DNA of 6,572 nt from Bacillota bacterium (GTDB lineage: Bacteria; Bacillota_E; Sulfobacillia; Sulfobacillales; Sulfobacillaceae), in assembly GCA_021802225.1 (NCBI GenBank), contig JAKAAS010000102.1, forward strand, positions 1 through 6,572, read 5' to 3'. This document shows, piece by piece, positions 1 through 5,351 of the stretch; within the stretch, counting starts at the first letter, position 1; each line of letters starts with the position of its first letter. The position numbers were made by a program, and so were the translations under genes. The notes under the pieces are model-generated. The model was not told where the DNA came from, searched no databases, and saw only the letters and a program-made list of their open reading frames with translations.

Positions 1-1
1 G

Positions 2-841
2 GTTGCTGCCAATGGGGTAAAGTCCGCCCAAACCGTGTCCGCTGCACACGGCTCCTATCAATTGACACTGCCCGGGCAGGGAGTGTACACCATCCTGGCT
101 GTGAATCCCGGAAGAAGCCGCGTGGCCGCGGCAGCGGCCGATACCCTGACAGGCCGCCCCCAATCCCTGACTCTCTTGGTGCCGAGTCTGCCGGAAGACC
201 ACGGATTTTACGCAGCCGTGCTGCAAACCGGACTCGCCTACACTCCCCTGTCCTCGCTCACGCTGTGGGGATACAGTCCGGATCCCGGCGCCGTCACCAT
301 GCAAATCCAGGCGCTGCCCGGGGACAACACTCCGATCTTCCAGCAGACGTTGCGGGTCCGCCACGGTCTCTTCCACTGGAGCGGAAATCCCTGGCCGAAA
401 AACTTTGCGGACTTGACGGCGACCATTATTCTCAAGGCACCCTCCGGCCGCATCCTGTGGACCGCGACGACCCCCGGCATTCCGGAAACTTTAGGACCAT
501 CGGGCGCGCAGTCCGCAGCGCTCAAGACACTGATATGGGGGTCGATTGCCCCAAGCCCACGCCACACAGTCAGTTTCACCACGGGCAGCAGCGAAGGGCT
601 GCAGGTGACACCCTGGTCTTACGGCGGCATGGCGATGCCGACCGTCCACGGCCTTGTTCCCCTCCCGTTAGCCTCACCTACCCCGTGGAGCATGAACCCC
701 ATGCTCAGCGCCCGTCAGGCTGACGCACACCTGCTCACCCCACTGTCGGAATCCTTGTACGTGCAGAGCGTAAGCCATTTCCGCGCGCCCCCCAACAGTT
801 ATATGAACGGGCTGTCTCTCAACGCTGTGCAAGGCCCGTGA
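2..841 (+). CDS. Partial hypothetical protein, beta-rich, probably surface-exposed (5' end outside window)
   Basis: The frame is open to the left edge (in frame from base 2), so this is the C-terminal 279 residues of a longer protein. A GTG at 35 is in frame, but nothing marks it as the start. The first residues (about 1-40 of the visible part) follow the pattern of a carboxypeptidase-regulatory-like beta-sandwich: a G..Y.L.LPG.GVYTI run as in 'dG.Y.l.lp.G.Y.i'. The remainder is rich in Thr, Ser, Pro, Gly and aromatic residues, with alternating hydrophobic stretches and no transmembrane helix, which suits an exported beta-domain protein. The signal peptide, if any, lies outside the window. 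No catalytic motif was recognised. It ends 75 nt before the deaminase gene, on the same strand. The function is unknown; the export and fold statements are inference from composition and one short motif. Confidence 0.7.
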   Translation, partial: VAANGVKSAQTVSAAHGSYQLTLPGQGVYTILAVNPGRSRVAAAAADTLTGRPQSLTLLVPSLPEDHGFYAAVLQTGLAYTPLSSLTLWGYSPDPGAVTMQIQALPGDNTPIFQQTLRVRHGLFHWSGNPWPKNFADLTATIILKAPSGRILWTATTPGIPETLGPSGAQSAALKTLIWGSIAPSPRHTVSFTTGSSEGLQVTPWSYGGMAMPTVHGLVPLPLASPTPWSMNPMLSARQADAHLLTPLSESLYVQSVSHFRAPPNSYMNGLSLNAVQGP

Positions 842-880
842 CCCACGCTCGCAGCGGATCTCTCCGGCTATGCTGCGGTA

Positions 881-910
881 TGGACCTCCGGCCGCCCACT
901 CAGGTACAAT
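881..910 (+). promoter_or_regulatory. Candidate promoter for the dCMP deaminase gene, placed for a leaderless transcript
   Basis: A -10-like TACAAT (905-910, 5 of 6 to TATAAT) lies 6 nt before the ATG at 917. A TGGACC at 881-886 (4 of 6 to TTGACA) sits 18 nt upstream of it. Initiation 6-7 nt after the -10 would fall on or next to the A of the start codon. There is no usable Shine-Dalgarno sequence: the only purine run, AGGG, ends 2 nt before the ATG. Confidence 0.45.
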
Positions 911-916
911 AGGGTT

Positions 917-1378
917 ATGACGCCACAACAGCCTGCCGCAGAAAATTCTCCGCGCATCTCATGGACGGAATATTTCAGCACCATGAGCCAGCTCGTAGCC
1001 ACCCGCTCCACTTGTCCCCGGCGCGCAGTGGGAGCTGTATTGGTGCGTGACCAGCGGGTCATCGCTACCGGCTATAATGGGGCACCCTCCGGGCAGCCCC
1101 ATTGTCTCGAAGTCGGTTGCCTGATGGAAAACGGTCACTGCGTGCGCACCATTCACGCCGAACTGAATGCCCTTTTGCAGTGTGCCCGCTACGGCATAGG
1201 CACTGAAGGAGCCGACCTCTACTGCACCGACCTGCCCTGCCGTTTCTGTGCCCGCGCTCTGGCCCAGGCGGGAATCCACCGGATATTTTTTCTCCGCCCC
1301 TATGACAGTCCGGAAACCTGGAGCCTGGCCCAGTCCGCCGGCATAGAACTCATGCAGATTCCAGAACCCCTCTCTTAA
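917..1378 (+). CDS. dCMP deaminase family protein (ComEB-like zinc deaminase)
   Basis: This 153-residue cytosolic enzyme should convert dCMP to dUMP, feeding thymidylate synthesis. The cytidine/deoxycytidylate deaminase zinc signature is complete: H80-A-E82 supplies a zinc ligand and the proton-shuttling glutamate, and P107-C108-x-x-C111 supplies the two cysteine ligands. The conserved CPRRAVGAVLV strand (33-43) and GYNG substrate loop (52-55) are present. Extra His/Cys residues (H62, C63, C68, H74, C75) match the second, structural zinc region known in phage T4 and other dCMP deaminases. The length is close to that of short family members; B. subtilis ComEB is somewhat longer. The ATG at 917 is preferred because the frame before it has no convincing ribosome binding site and a -10 element sits directly upstream. 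The downstream neighbour is convergent, so the gene appears monocistronic. A free-nucleoside (cytidine) deaminase is less likely because of the HCxRTxHAE and GYNG context. Confidence 0.94.
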   Translation: MTPQQPAAENSPRISWTEYFSTMSQLVATRSTCPRRAVGAVLVRDQRVIATGYNGAPSGQPHCLEVGCLMENGHCVRTIHAELNALLQCARYGIGTEGADLYCTDLPCRFCARALAQAGIHRIFFLRPYDSPETWSLAQSAGIELMQIPEPLS

Positions 1379-1408
1379 ACTTCAGAGCTCTGCTCTGCGA
1401 CGGATTCT

Positions 1409-1777
1409 CTATTTGGCGGCAGGCGGCAAGTCAGTAGAGACACGGCGCTCCTTGCCCTTGCATGGCCCGGCAGGCGCGTGAATTCGGCTCATCTCCAACA
1501 TGTGGGCCAACTCAATATCCCGTTCCTCGAGTTGCGCCTCTAGGTGTTTCTGGTAATGCATACAGTCATCGATCTGTGCTTTGTACTGGTGCAGTTCATG
1601 CACATATTCGTCGTAAATTGCGGACTGCGCCTGCCGGCAGGGAAGCTGGCGGGCGATATTCTGCACGAAGGTTACGGGCACACTGTACGCCCGGGCAATG
1701 GAAGCCGCAGAAGGCAGCCGGCATAGATCCCGGCGAATTTTGCTTTTGAGTTCCTCTGAATAGTGTTTTGCGACCAT
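1409..1777 (-). CDS. Small helix-turn-helix plus coiled-coil protein, transposase OrfA-like
   Basis: The predicted product has 122 residues. Residues 5-20 are basic and helical. About 22-45 (PSAASIARAYSVPVTFVQN) has the spacing of a helix-turn-helix of the type found in IS3-family OrfA and related transposase N-termini. About 55-97 is a charged helix (many E, Q, H, K) likely to form a coiled coil for dimerisation. The last 20 residues are basic and proline-containing, probably disordered. The start is supported by GGGTGAG, which pairs with the 16S tail and ends 3 nt before the ATG (good aligned spacing). No OrfB or DDE catalytic reading frame follows, and no terminal inverted repeats are visible, so it is not an intact insertion sequence. 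It could be a domesticated transposase fragment or a small DNA-binding regulator. A weak -10 (TATCAT on the minus strand, 1833-1838) lies upstream. Confidence 0.72.
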   Translation of the reverse strand: MVAKHYSEELKSKIRRDLCRLPSAASIARAYSVPVTFVQNIARQLPCRQAQSAIYDEYVHELHQYKAQIDDCMHYQKHLEAQLEERDIELAHMLEMSRIHAPAGPCKGKERRVSTDLPPAAK

Positions 1778-1914
1778 ATGCTCACCCGCCCCGACATCTA
1801 TCGTATCATCCCGATTGACTCACCTGATGACTATGATAGAGGTCCGCGCAGGGCGCCACGACCGTCATACGGCCCAATTCGGCCCGGCCTTTTGGATTGA
1901 CTTTCTCCGGTCCT

Positions 1915-1961
1915 AAGAACCCAGCCCTAAGTGAACCAGGTATCGCCCACTCAGGGTTCTT
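1915..1961 (-). repeat. 47-nt inverted repeat / stem-loop in a non-coding region
   Basis: Two 8-base arms, AAGAACCC (1915-1922) and GGGTTCTT (1954-1961), are perfectly complementary. Inside them CCCTAAGTG (1925-1933) faces CACTCAGGG (1948-1956) with one A/C mismatch on the plus strand, which becomes a G-U wobble on the minus strand. A minus-strand RNA could therefore form about 14 continuous pairs with one small bulge. No T-run follows on either strand, so it is not a standard intrinsic terminator. It lies 138 nt upstream of the minus-strand HTH gene and about 100 nt after the GNAT gene. The rest of 1778-2058 has stops in all frames and shows no gene. Confidence 0.5.
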
Positions 1962-2005
1962 CGGCACCCGTCATTCAGGAGAGGCTGCTACTAAACCGAA
2001 CCCAT

Positions 2006-2029
2006 GAAAATACGCTCCGCAGCATTTTC
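2006..2029 (-). terminator. Weak hairpin after the GNAT gene, possible transcript end
   Basis: Read on the minus strand, GAAAATGC and GTATTTTC pair over 8 positions with one G-U wobble around an 8-nt loop, about 30 nt after the stop codon of the acetyltransferase gene. The T-run is inside the 3' arm rather than after it, so termination efficiency is doubtful. On the plus strand the wobble becomes an A/C mismatch, which favours a minus-strand role. Confidence 0.35.
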
Positions 2030-2058
2030 GCAGTCCGCAGCAGCAAGTCCGCAGGCAA

Positions 2059-2541
2059 TCATGTCAGGAGTTTCTCGAGTTCCATCTCATCATGAACGGG
2101 AATATCGTAGAATCCCTCGCGGGGAATGGAGGGCTTCAGCTGGCGCGCACGGTCCACTGCACCTCTGTGGACCGCCACAATGCGGTAGCCTCTCCTCTGA
2201 TAGAACCGCAGTGCGTCAAGATTGTCATTGGAGGTCACAAGCCATATTCTGGCCAAGCCAGATGCCAAACTGAAGCGCTCGACGGCGTCAAGCATCACGC
2301 TCCCAATGCCGGCTCCTTTCTCCACGGCATTAATGCTCACCAGTTCGGCCCCGGCGGCTTCACAGCGGTAGGCAGCCAGCCCCACCCGTTCACTGCCCCG
2401 CCAGCCAATCAGCAGGTGAAGGTCCCCCATATGGTGAGGCTGTCCCTTGGACATCATGACGTCCCCGCCCCACTCTTGCCTCCACAAGGCACCCGCCCAC
2501 GTACCGTCTTCCGGCGTTCCCGGCGGACGCACTTGAAGCAT
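2059..2541 (-). CDS. GNAT family N-acetyltransferase
   Basis: This is a cytosolic acetyl-CoA-dependent acetyltransferase of the GCN5-related fold, about 160 residues. Counting from the ATG, the acetyl-CoA pyrophosphate loop is KGAGIGS (about 75-81), followed by the alpha helix SVMLDAVERFSLASG. Next come the beta5 strand RIWLVTSNDN and the motif B helix LDALRFYQRRGYRIVAVHRGAV, with the family-typical FYxxxGY. The C-terminus (PVHDEMELEK) is typical of the subgroup annotated only as 'GNAT acetyltransferase'; the acceptor substrate is unknown. The start is ambiguous. A GTG at 2550 (GGGGG 9 nt upstream) would add three residues; the ATG at 2541 has GGGGAG 8 nt upstream and is preferred. The gene follows the rhomboid-like gene by about 40 nt on the same strand and is probably cotranscribed with it. 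Confidence 0.92.
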   Translation of the reverse strand: MLQVRPPGTPEDGTWAGALWRQEWGGDVMMSKGQPHHMGDLHLLIGWRGSERVGLAAYRCEAAGAELVSINAVEKGAGIGSVMLDAVERFSLASGLARIWLVTSNDNLDALRFYQRRGYRIVAVHRGAVDRARQLKPSIPREGFYDIPVHDEMELEKLLT

Positions 2542-2583
2542 TTTCGCCACTCCCCATATCCCCCAATTTCCAGGCGCTCGCGG

Positions 2584-3168
2584 CTAACGCCCGCCCGCCC
2601 CCATGCTCCACGCCAAGCCAAGCCCCGTGCCGAATGCTCCCGCCATGCCGATGAGGACAGCGGGGTGAAATCCCGACAGCACCACATTGATCACCAGAAG
2701 CACCAGAGCCCACCGCACCGCACCCTGATAGCTGAAGTGGGACATCGCATAGACATAGGCCCCGGCCAGGCCAAACACGGAAAGAGCCTCAGCGCCTGCT
2801 CCCATTACGGTCATCACCGTGCCACCCACAATACCTGCCCCGAAAAACACAATGAGGTATTGCCATGGCCGCATAGTCCTCTCTAATTCCGATCCGATGA
2901 GCCACACAAACAGCCCGTCAAAAAGCAGTCCAATCAAGCTTCCTGGCAGTATGGTGGACACCAGGATAAATCCCAGACGCCCCCCGTAAACCGATGCGTA
3001 AAACAGCCAGCCAGGGAAAAAGTTTTGCACAAGCCACCCCAGCACCATCAGCGCAATAATGGCAAAAGTGACAGGGGTGCCCTGCCCCCCGCGCCCATGG
3101 TGGCTGCGGCGCAGCATTTCGCGGCGCCTCTGCTTCCAGAATTGCTGAGCCTCCCGGTCCATCCCCAT
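2584..3168 (-). CDS. Rhomboid-fold integral membrane protein lacking the protease active site (pseudorhomboid)
   Basis: This 194-residue inner-membrane protein has a short basic N-terminus (about 1-30) and six to seven hydrophobic segments (about 33-51, 56-74, 76-92, 103-122, 128-147, 150-167, 170-188). The pattern LIGLLFDGLFVWLIGSELE (78-96) aligns with the rhomboid TM2 motif HxxxN..lF.lW.fG..vE. GLAGAYVYA (133-141) aligns with the GASGA motif, and IGMAGAFGTGLGL (173-185) with the last helix HxxG...G. The catalytic positions are all changed: Ser to A135, the TM6 His to about G174, the TM2 His to G80 and Asn to D84. Proteolysis is therefore not expected; a binding or chaperoning role like iRhom/derlin proteins is inference. 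The frame is open upstream to 3348, but the ATG at 3168 is preferred because AGGAGGGG lies about 9 nt before it and the extra 60 residues look non-coding. The GNAT gene follows in the same operon. Confidence 0.78.
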   Translation of the reverse strand: MGMDREAQQFWKQRRREMLRRSHHGRGGQGTPVTFAIIALMVLGWLVQNFFPGWLFYASVYGGRLGFILVSTILPGSLIGLLFDGLFVWLIGSELERTMRPWQYLIVFFGAGIVGGTVMTVMGAGAEALSVFGLAGAYVYAMSHFSYQGAVRWALVLLVINVVLSGFHPAVLIGMAGAFGTGLGLAWSMGAGGR

Positions 3169-3315
3169 TGCTGCGGACCCCTCCTCGGTATTTTCCGCCT
3201 TCAAACCCTCCTGCACTAACGGTATCAGATTTTTATTGCCAGCGCACCGCAAGCGCGCAAACCCAAAACCGCCCGCAGCCAGTCTCGCCCCGCACCGCCA
3301 CAATGCCCAATTATG

Positions 3316-3365
3316 GTCCGGACGGCTCATTGCACTTGTACAAGGCAAGGATTCTAGTGTATCAT
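3316..3365 (+). promoter_or_regulatory. Candidate promoter with palindromic operator upstream of the PsiE-like gene
   Basis: A -10-like TATCAT (3360-3365, 5 of 6) lies 18 nt after TTGTAC (3336-3341), which matches only the TTG of the -35 consensus. The -35 sits inside a perfect 10-bp palindrome CTTGTACAAG (3335-3344), suggesting an operator. A second perfect 8-bp palindrome GTCCGGAC occupies 3316-3323. The 227-bp region 3169-3395 also has to hold the promoter of the divergent rhomboid-like/GNAT operon, for which I see no clear consensus. Confidence 0.4.
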
Positions 3366-3395
3366 CAACGCTATTATATAGAGGGGGAGACCGCG

Positions 3396-3809
3396 ATGCG
3401 CTATGAATTTGAATCCTGGCTGTGGGGCACCATGACCGCGGCCTTCACTCTGGCCACGGCTCTCGCCATTGGGTCGGCCATATGGCAGTGGGTCACGGCA
3501 TACCCTAATCTGTTGGGCGCACTTCACACCAGCGTCGATCCCCTGATGCTGGCCTTTTTATTTGCTGAGCTGGCGCATACCGCCAGGGTCATGCAGTCGA
3601 CCCACCACATCCGCCCGGAATTGATAATCATCCTGCTGTCCCTGGCCTCAGCCCGCCACCTCCTGGTGCTGCTGACGGTCACAGCCAACCCCAGCCTCTC
3701 CAGCATTTGGGGGAGCGGCGCGCTGACCACGCTGTTTGTTGTCGTCTGGATGGTCTGGGCCATCATGGCTCCGCGCCTTGCCCATAACCAGGAGCCACCC
3801 CACGAATGA
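3396..3809 (+). CDS. PsiE-family (phosphate-starvation-inducible E-like) membrane protein
   Basis: The product is 137 residues, close to the length of E. coli PsiE (about 136). Four hydrophobic helices are visible (about 13-33, 47-66, 75-96 and 107-126) with short polar ends, placing it in the cytoplasmic membrane. The central part FLFAELAHTARVMQSTHHIRPELIIILLSLASARHLLVL (about 54-92) matches the PsiE pattern: an acidic residue plus an amphipathic TM2, a short H/R-containing cytoplasmic loop, and TM3 with a conserved (A/S)R(H/K)LIVL ending. The biochemical role of the family is unknown; in E. coli psiE responds to phosphate starvation and cAMP-CRP. The ATG at 3396 is chosen because GGGGGAG lies 6-8 nt upstream; the frame is open further 5' but that part reads as a shadow of the intergenic region. 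No classical Pho box was seen. The gene is convergent with the sugar transporter, only 8 bp apart. Confidence 0.72.
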   Translation: MRYEFESWLWGTMTAAFTLATALAIGSAIWQWVTAYPNLLGALHTSVDPLMLAFLFAELAHTARVMQSTHHIRPELIIILLSLASARHLLVLLTVTANPSLSSIWGSGALTTLFVVVWMVWAIMAPRLAHNQEPPHE

Positions 3810-3817
3810 GGAGCATA

Positions 3818-5098
3818 TCACGCCCTTTGGGTGTCTTGGCGGTACGCCACCAAGAAAATCAGGGCAATGATGAGGAAGACGACGGGCAGGGCGCCCAGCA
3901 ATATTCGAAAACCCCAGACGGCGCGGACGCTCTGGACCGTACGGGCCGCGTTGAATCCGCTGACAGAGAAGAATACCGCCATGATGGCATACTGCACCGA
4001 CAGCCCTATGCGCACAATGAAGCCGTTCATCCCCAAATACATACCCTCGCGGCGCTGGCCGGTACGCTGGGCGTCGTAATCAATGACATCGGCCAGCAGC
4101 ACATTTAGCAACACCAGAAATCCTGAAATGGATAGTCCCAGCACGACCCCGGTGACAATGACAGACGAAGCTGTGCGATCAAACAGAAATGCCGTCAAAG
4201 TCACCGCGCACAGGGCCGTGCTGAGCAGAGCGGCCACGGCATTGGACAGGCGGTTCGCTATTTTTGCCCAGACAAAAGACACGGGGACAGCCACTACAAA
4301 AATAGCCCCCATAAAGAGGCTGTAATCAAGGGCGCTGAGGGGCACGACGTATTTGGTATAAAACGCGGCAATCGTCGTGAGCATGGTCGTGACCAGTTGA
4401 ATCAGAAAACTGGCCACGACATAGTGGACAAACCGGCGGTTGGAAAACGTCGCGGTCAGGGCCTGCTTCAGAGGAAAAGCCGGAACGGCCCGGTAAACCG
4501 GGTTTTCGAAACTGCCCAGCAGCGCCACATAGACCGAAGCCGCCCCCAACAGCCCAAAAGCCAGAGCCATCGCGCTCCAGCCAATAGTCTGCCCCAACGA
4601 CTTGGACAGGGCCACTCCTAAAATCAGGCCGGTGATGCCAAAAACCTGTGAGAGGGCCGAAACAAAATTGCGTTGGCGGGGTTCTTGGTACATTTCGGGG
4701 AACAGGGCCATGATATTCAGAGTCGTCACCGTGAAAAAGAAATCGAAGAGAAATGTCAGCGCAACGAAATACACAATCAGGGCCGAGGCGCTCACCGCAG
4801 GGGGCCGGAACAAAAAGTAAAAAGCCAGCCCAAAGGGCAGGGCTGTCGCCACCACGTAAGGGATGCGGCGGCCCCAGCGCGTGCTGGTGCGGTCACTGGC
4901 ATAGCCTGCCGCGAGGTTAAAGAACGCGTTGATGATGCCAAAGGCGATGAGCCCCTCCGACAAAGTGGCGCCGGGAACCTTCAGCACTGTCACATAATAA
5001 AATACCGCCACGGTGTTGAAGGCTTGCCAGAGCAAATTGACCCCCAACTGGTTCGCGCTGTAGGCAGCCATTTTCCATGTTGGCACTTTCATTGCCAC
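3818..5098 (-). CDS. GPH-family (MelB-like) MFS sugar transporter
   Basis: This 426-residue cytoplasmic-membrane transporter has about 12 hydrophobic segments. Family signatures are clear: GYASDRTSTRWGRRIPY (65-81) is the loop 2-3 motif of glycoside-pentoside-hexuronide:cation symporters, and DVIDYDAQRTGQRREGMY (337-354) is the loop 10-11 motif of the same family. A central cytoplasmic loop lies around 196-222. The substrate is probably a glycoside, pentoside or hexuronide; no catabolic gene is nearby to narrow it. The positions equivalent to the MelB cation-site aspartates (D55, D59, D124) appear to be N57, N61 and T126, so Na+ or H+ coupling of the MelB type is doubtful. The GTG at 5098 has GGGGG about 10 nt upstream; an in-frame ATG at 5092 (GGGG 5 nt upstream) is an equally possible start. 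The gene stands alone on its strand with its own promoter. Confidence 0.93.
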   Translation of the reverse strand: MAMKVPTWKMAAYSANQLGVNLLWQAFNTVAVFYYVTVLKVPGATLSEGLIAFGIINAFFNLAAGYASDRTSTRWGRRIPYVVATALPFGLAFYFLFRPPAVSASALIVYFVALTFLFDFFFTVTTLNIMALFPEMYQEPRQRNFVSALSQVFGITGLILGVALSKSLGQTIGWSAMALAFGLLGAASVYVALLGSFENPVYRAVPAFPLKQALTATFSNRRFVHYVVASFLIQLVTTMLTTIAAFYTKYVVPLSALDYSLFMGAIFVVAVPVSFVWAKIANRLSNAVAALLSTALCAVTLTAFLFDRTASSVIVTGVVLGLSISGFLVLLNVLLADVIDYDAQRTGQRREGMYLGMNGFIVRIGLSVQYAIMAVFFSVSGFNAARTVQSVRAVWGFRILLGALPVVFLIIALIFLVAYRQDTQRA

Positions 5099-5137
5099 CC
5101 CAGTTCATCCCCCCGGCTAGCCCGCAACGCTCTTCCA

Positions 5138-5166
5138 AGCATATCCCACTCTTTCCCGGCTGTCAT
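5138..5166 (-). promoter_or_regulatory. Candidate sigma-A-type promoter for the GPH transporter gene
   Basis: Read on the minus strand, ATGACA (5161-5166, 5 of 6 to TTGACA) is followed after exactly 17 nt by TATGCT (5138-5143, 4 of 6 to TATAAT). Initiation near 5131 would give a leader of about 33 nt before the start codon at 5098, with the G-rich ribosome binding site inside it. Confidence 0.5.
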
Positions 5167-5191
5167 TATCCTGCCCCGACATTGACAGTCC

Positions 5192-5296
5192 CGGGCCGTA
5201 TGGCCCGCGGGTGGAGATTCTGCCACTGGCGATGGTCTCTGATAGAGGACTAGTTGGGCCCAAAGAGCGCTACATTCCTCTCCCAGTGGTTCTACC
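5192..5296 (+). repeat. Nested inverted repeats: possible structured RNA or element end
   Basis: A 6-bp hairpin CGGGCC-GTAT-GGCCCG (5192-5207) is followed by three nested complementary segments. GGTGGA (5210-5215) pairs with TCTACC (5291-5296), including one G-U; CCACTGG (5223-5229) pairs with CCAGTGG (5283-5289); AGAGGA (5244-5249) pairs with TCCTCT (5276-5281). The innermost part holds a perfect 10-bp palindrome TTGGGCCCAA (5254-5263). No known riboswitch or T-box core was recognised. The G-U in the outer helix favours a plus-strand RNA, but the whole could also be DNA-level structure such as a mobile-element end. It lies in the 5099-5322 gap, which otherwise holds only the transporter promoter. 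Confidence 0.4.
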
Positions 5297-5317
5297 TTGA
5301 GGAGCCCAATGGCTTCT

Positions 5318-5351
5318 GGCTCTTATGCCGAATTCGGCACAAGAGCCAGTA
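5318..5351 (-). repeat. 34-bp near-perfect palindrome centred on GAATTC
   Basis: The two 17-base arms are CTGGCTCTTATGCCGAA and TTCGGCACAAGAGCCAG. They are complementary at 16 of 17 positions. The single exception is A/C on the plus strand and G-U on the minus strand, so a minus-strand transcript could form an uninterrupted long hairpin with a tiny loop. No T-run follows on either strand, so it is not a simple terminator. A short hairpin AGCC-CAAT-GGCT lies just to its left and could compete through shared GAGCC/GGCTC segments. Confidence 0.6.

Noticed and set aside
265..723. Alternative plus-strand ORF inside the first gene
   Set aside because: It is a shadow frame with Arg/His/Pro-rich product; the overlapping frame is continuous from the left edge and shows protein-like hydrophobic patterning.
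1383..1397. Hairpin CAGAG-CTCTG-CTCTG between convergent genes as a terminator
   Set aside because: The stem is only 5 bp and no T-run follows on either strand.
1864..1890. GGCC-rich repeats followed by TTTT as a terminator
   Set aside because: Pairing is limited to 4 bp and several registers are equal; no gene on the plus strand ends nearby.
2016..2054. Three copies of TCCGCAG as a CRISPR-like or iteron repeat
   Set aside because: Copies are only 7 nt, unevenly spaced (18 and 14 nt between starts), and without longer identity; too weak for an array or origin.
2092..2886. Long plus-strand ORF of 264 codons
   Set aside because: It is antisense to the GNAT and rhomboid-like genes, is rich in His, Pro and Arg with no recognisable domain, and has no good ribosome binding site. 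The minus-strand genes have clear family motifs.
5182..5187. Perfect TTGACA on the plus strand, as a -35 box
   Set aside because: The positions 16-18 nt downstream are GC-rich (CCGCGG area inside a hairpin) and no -10-like hexamer exists.
5333..5348. Similarity of GAATTCGGCAC to a commercial EcoRI cDNA-library adaptor
   Set aside because: The match covers only 11 bases, diverges right after, and is explained by the native 34-bp palindrome that extends beyond it on both sides.
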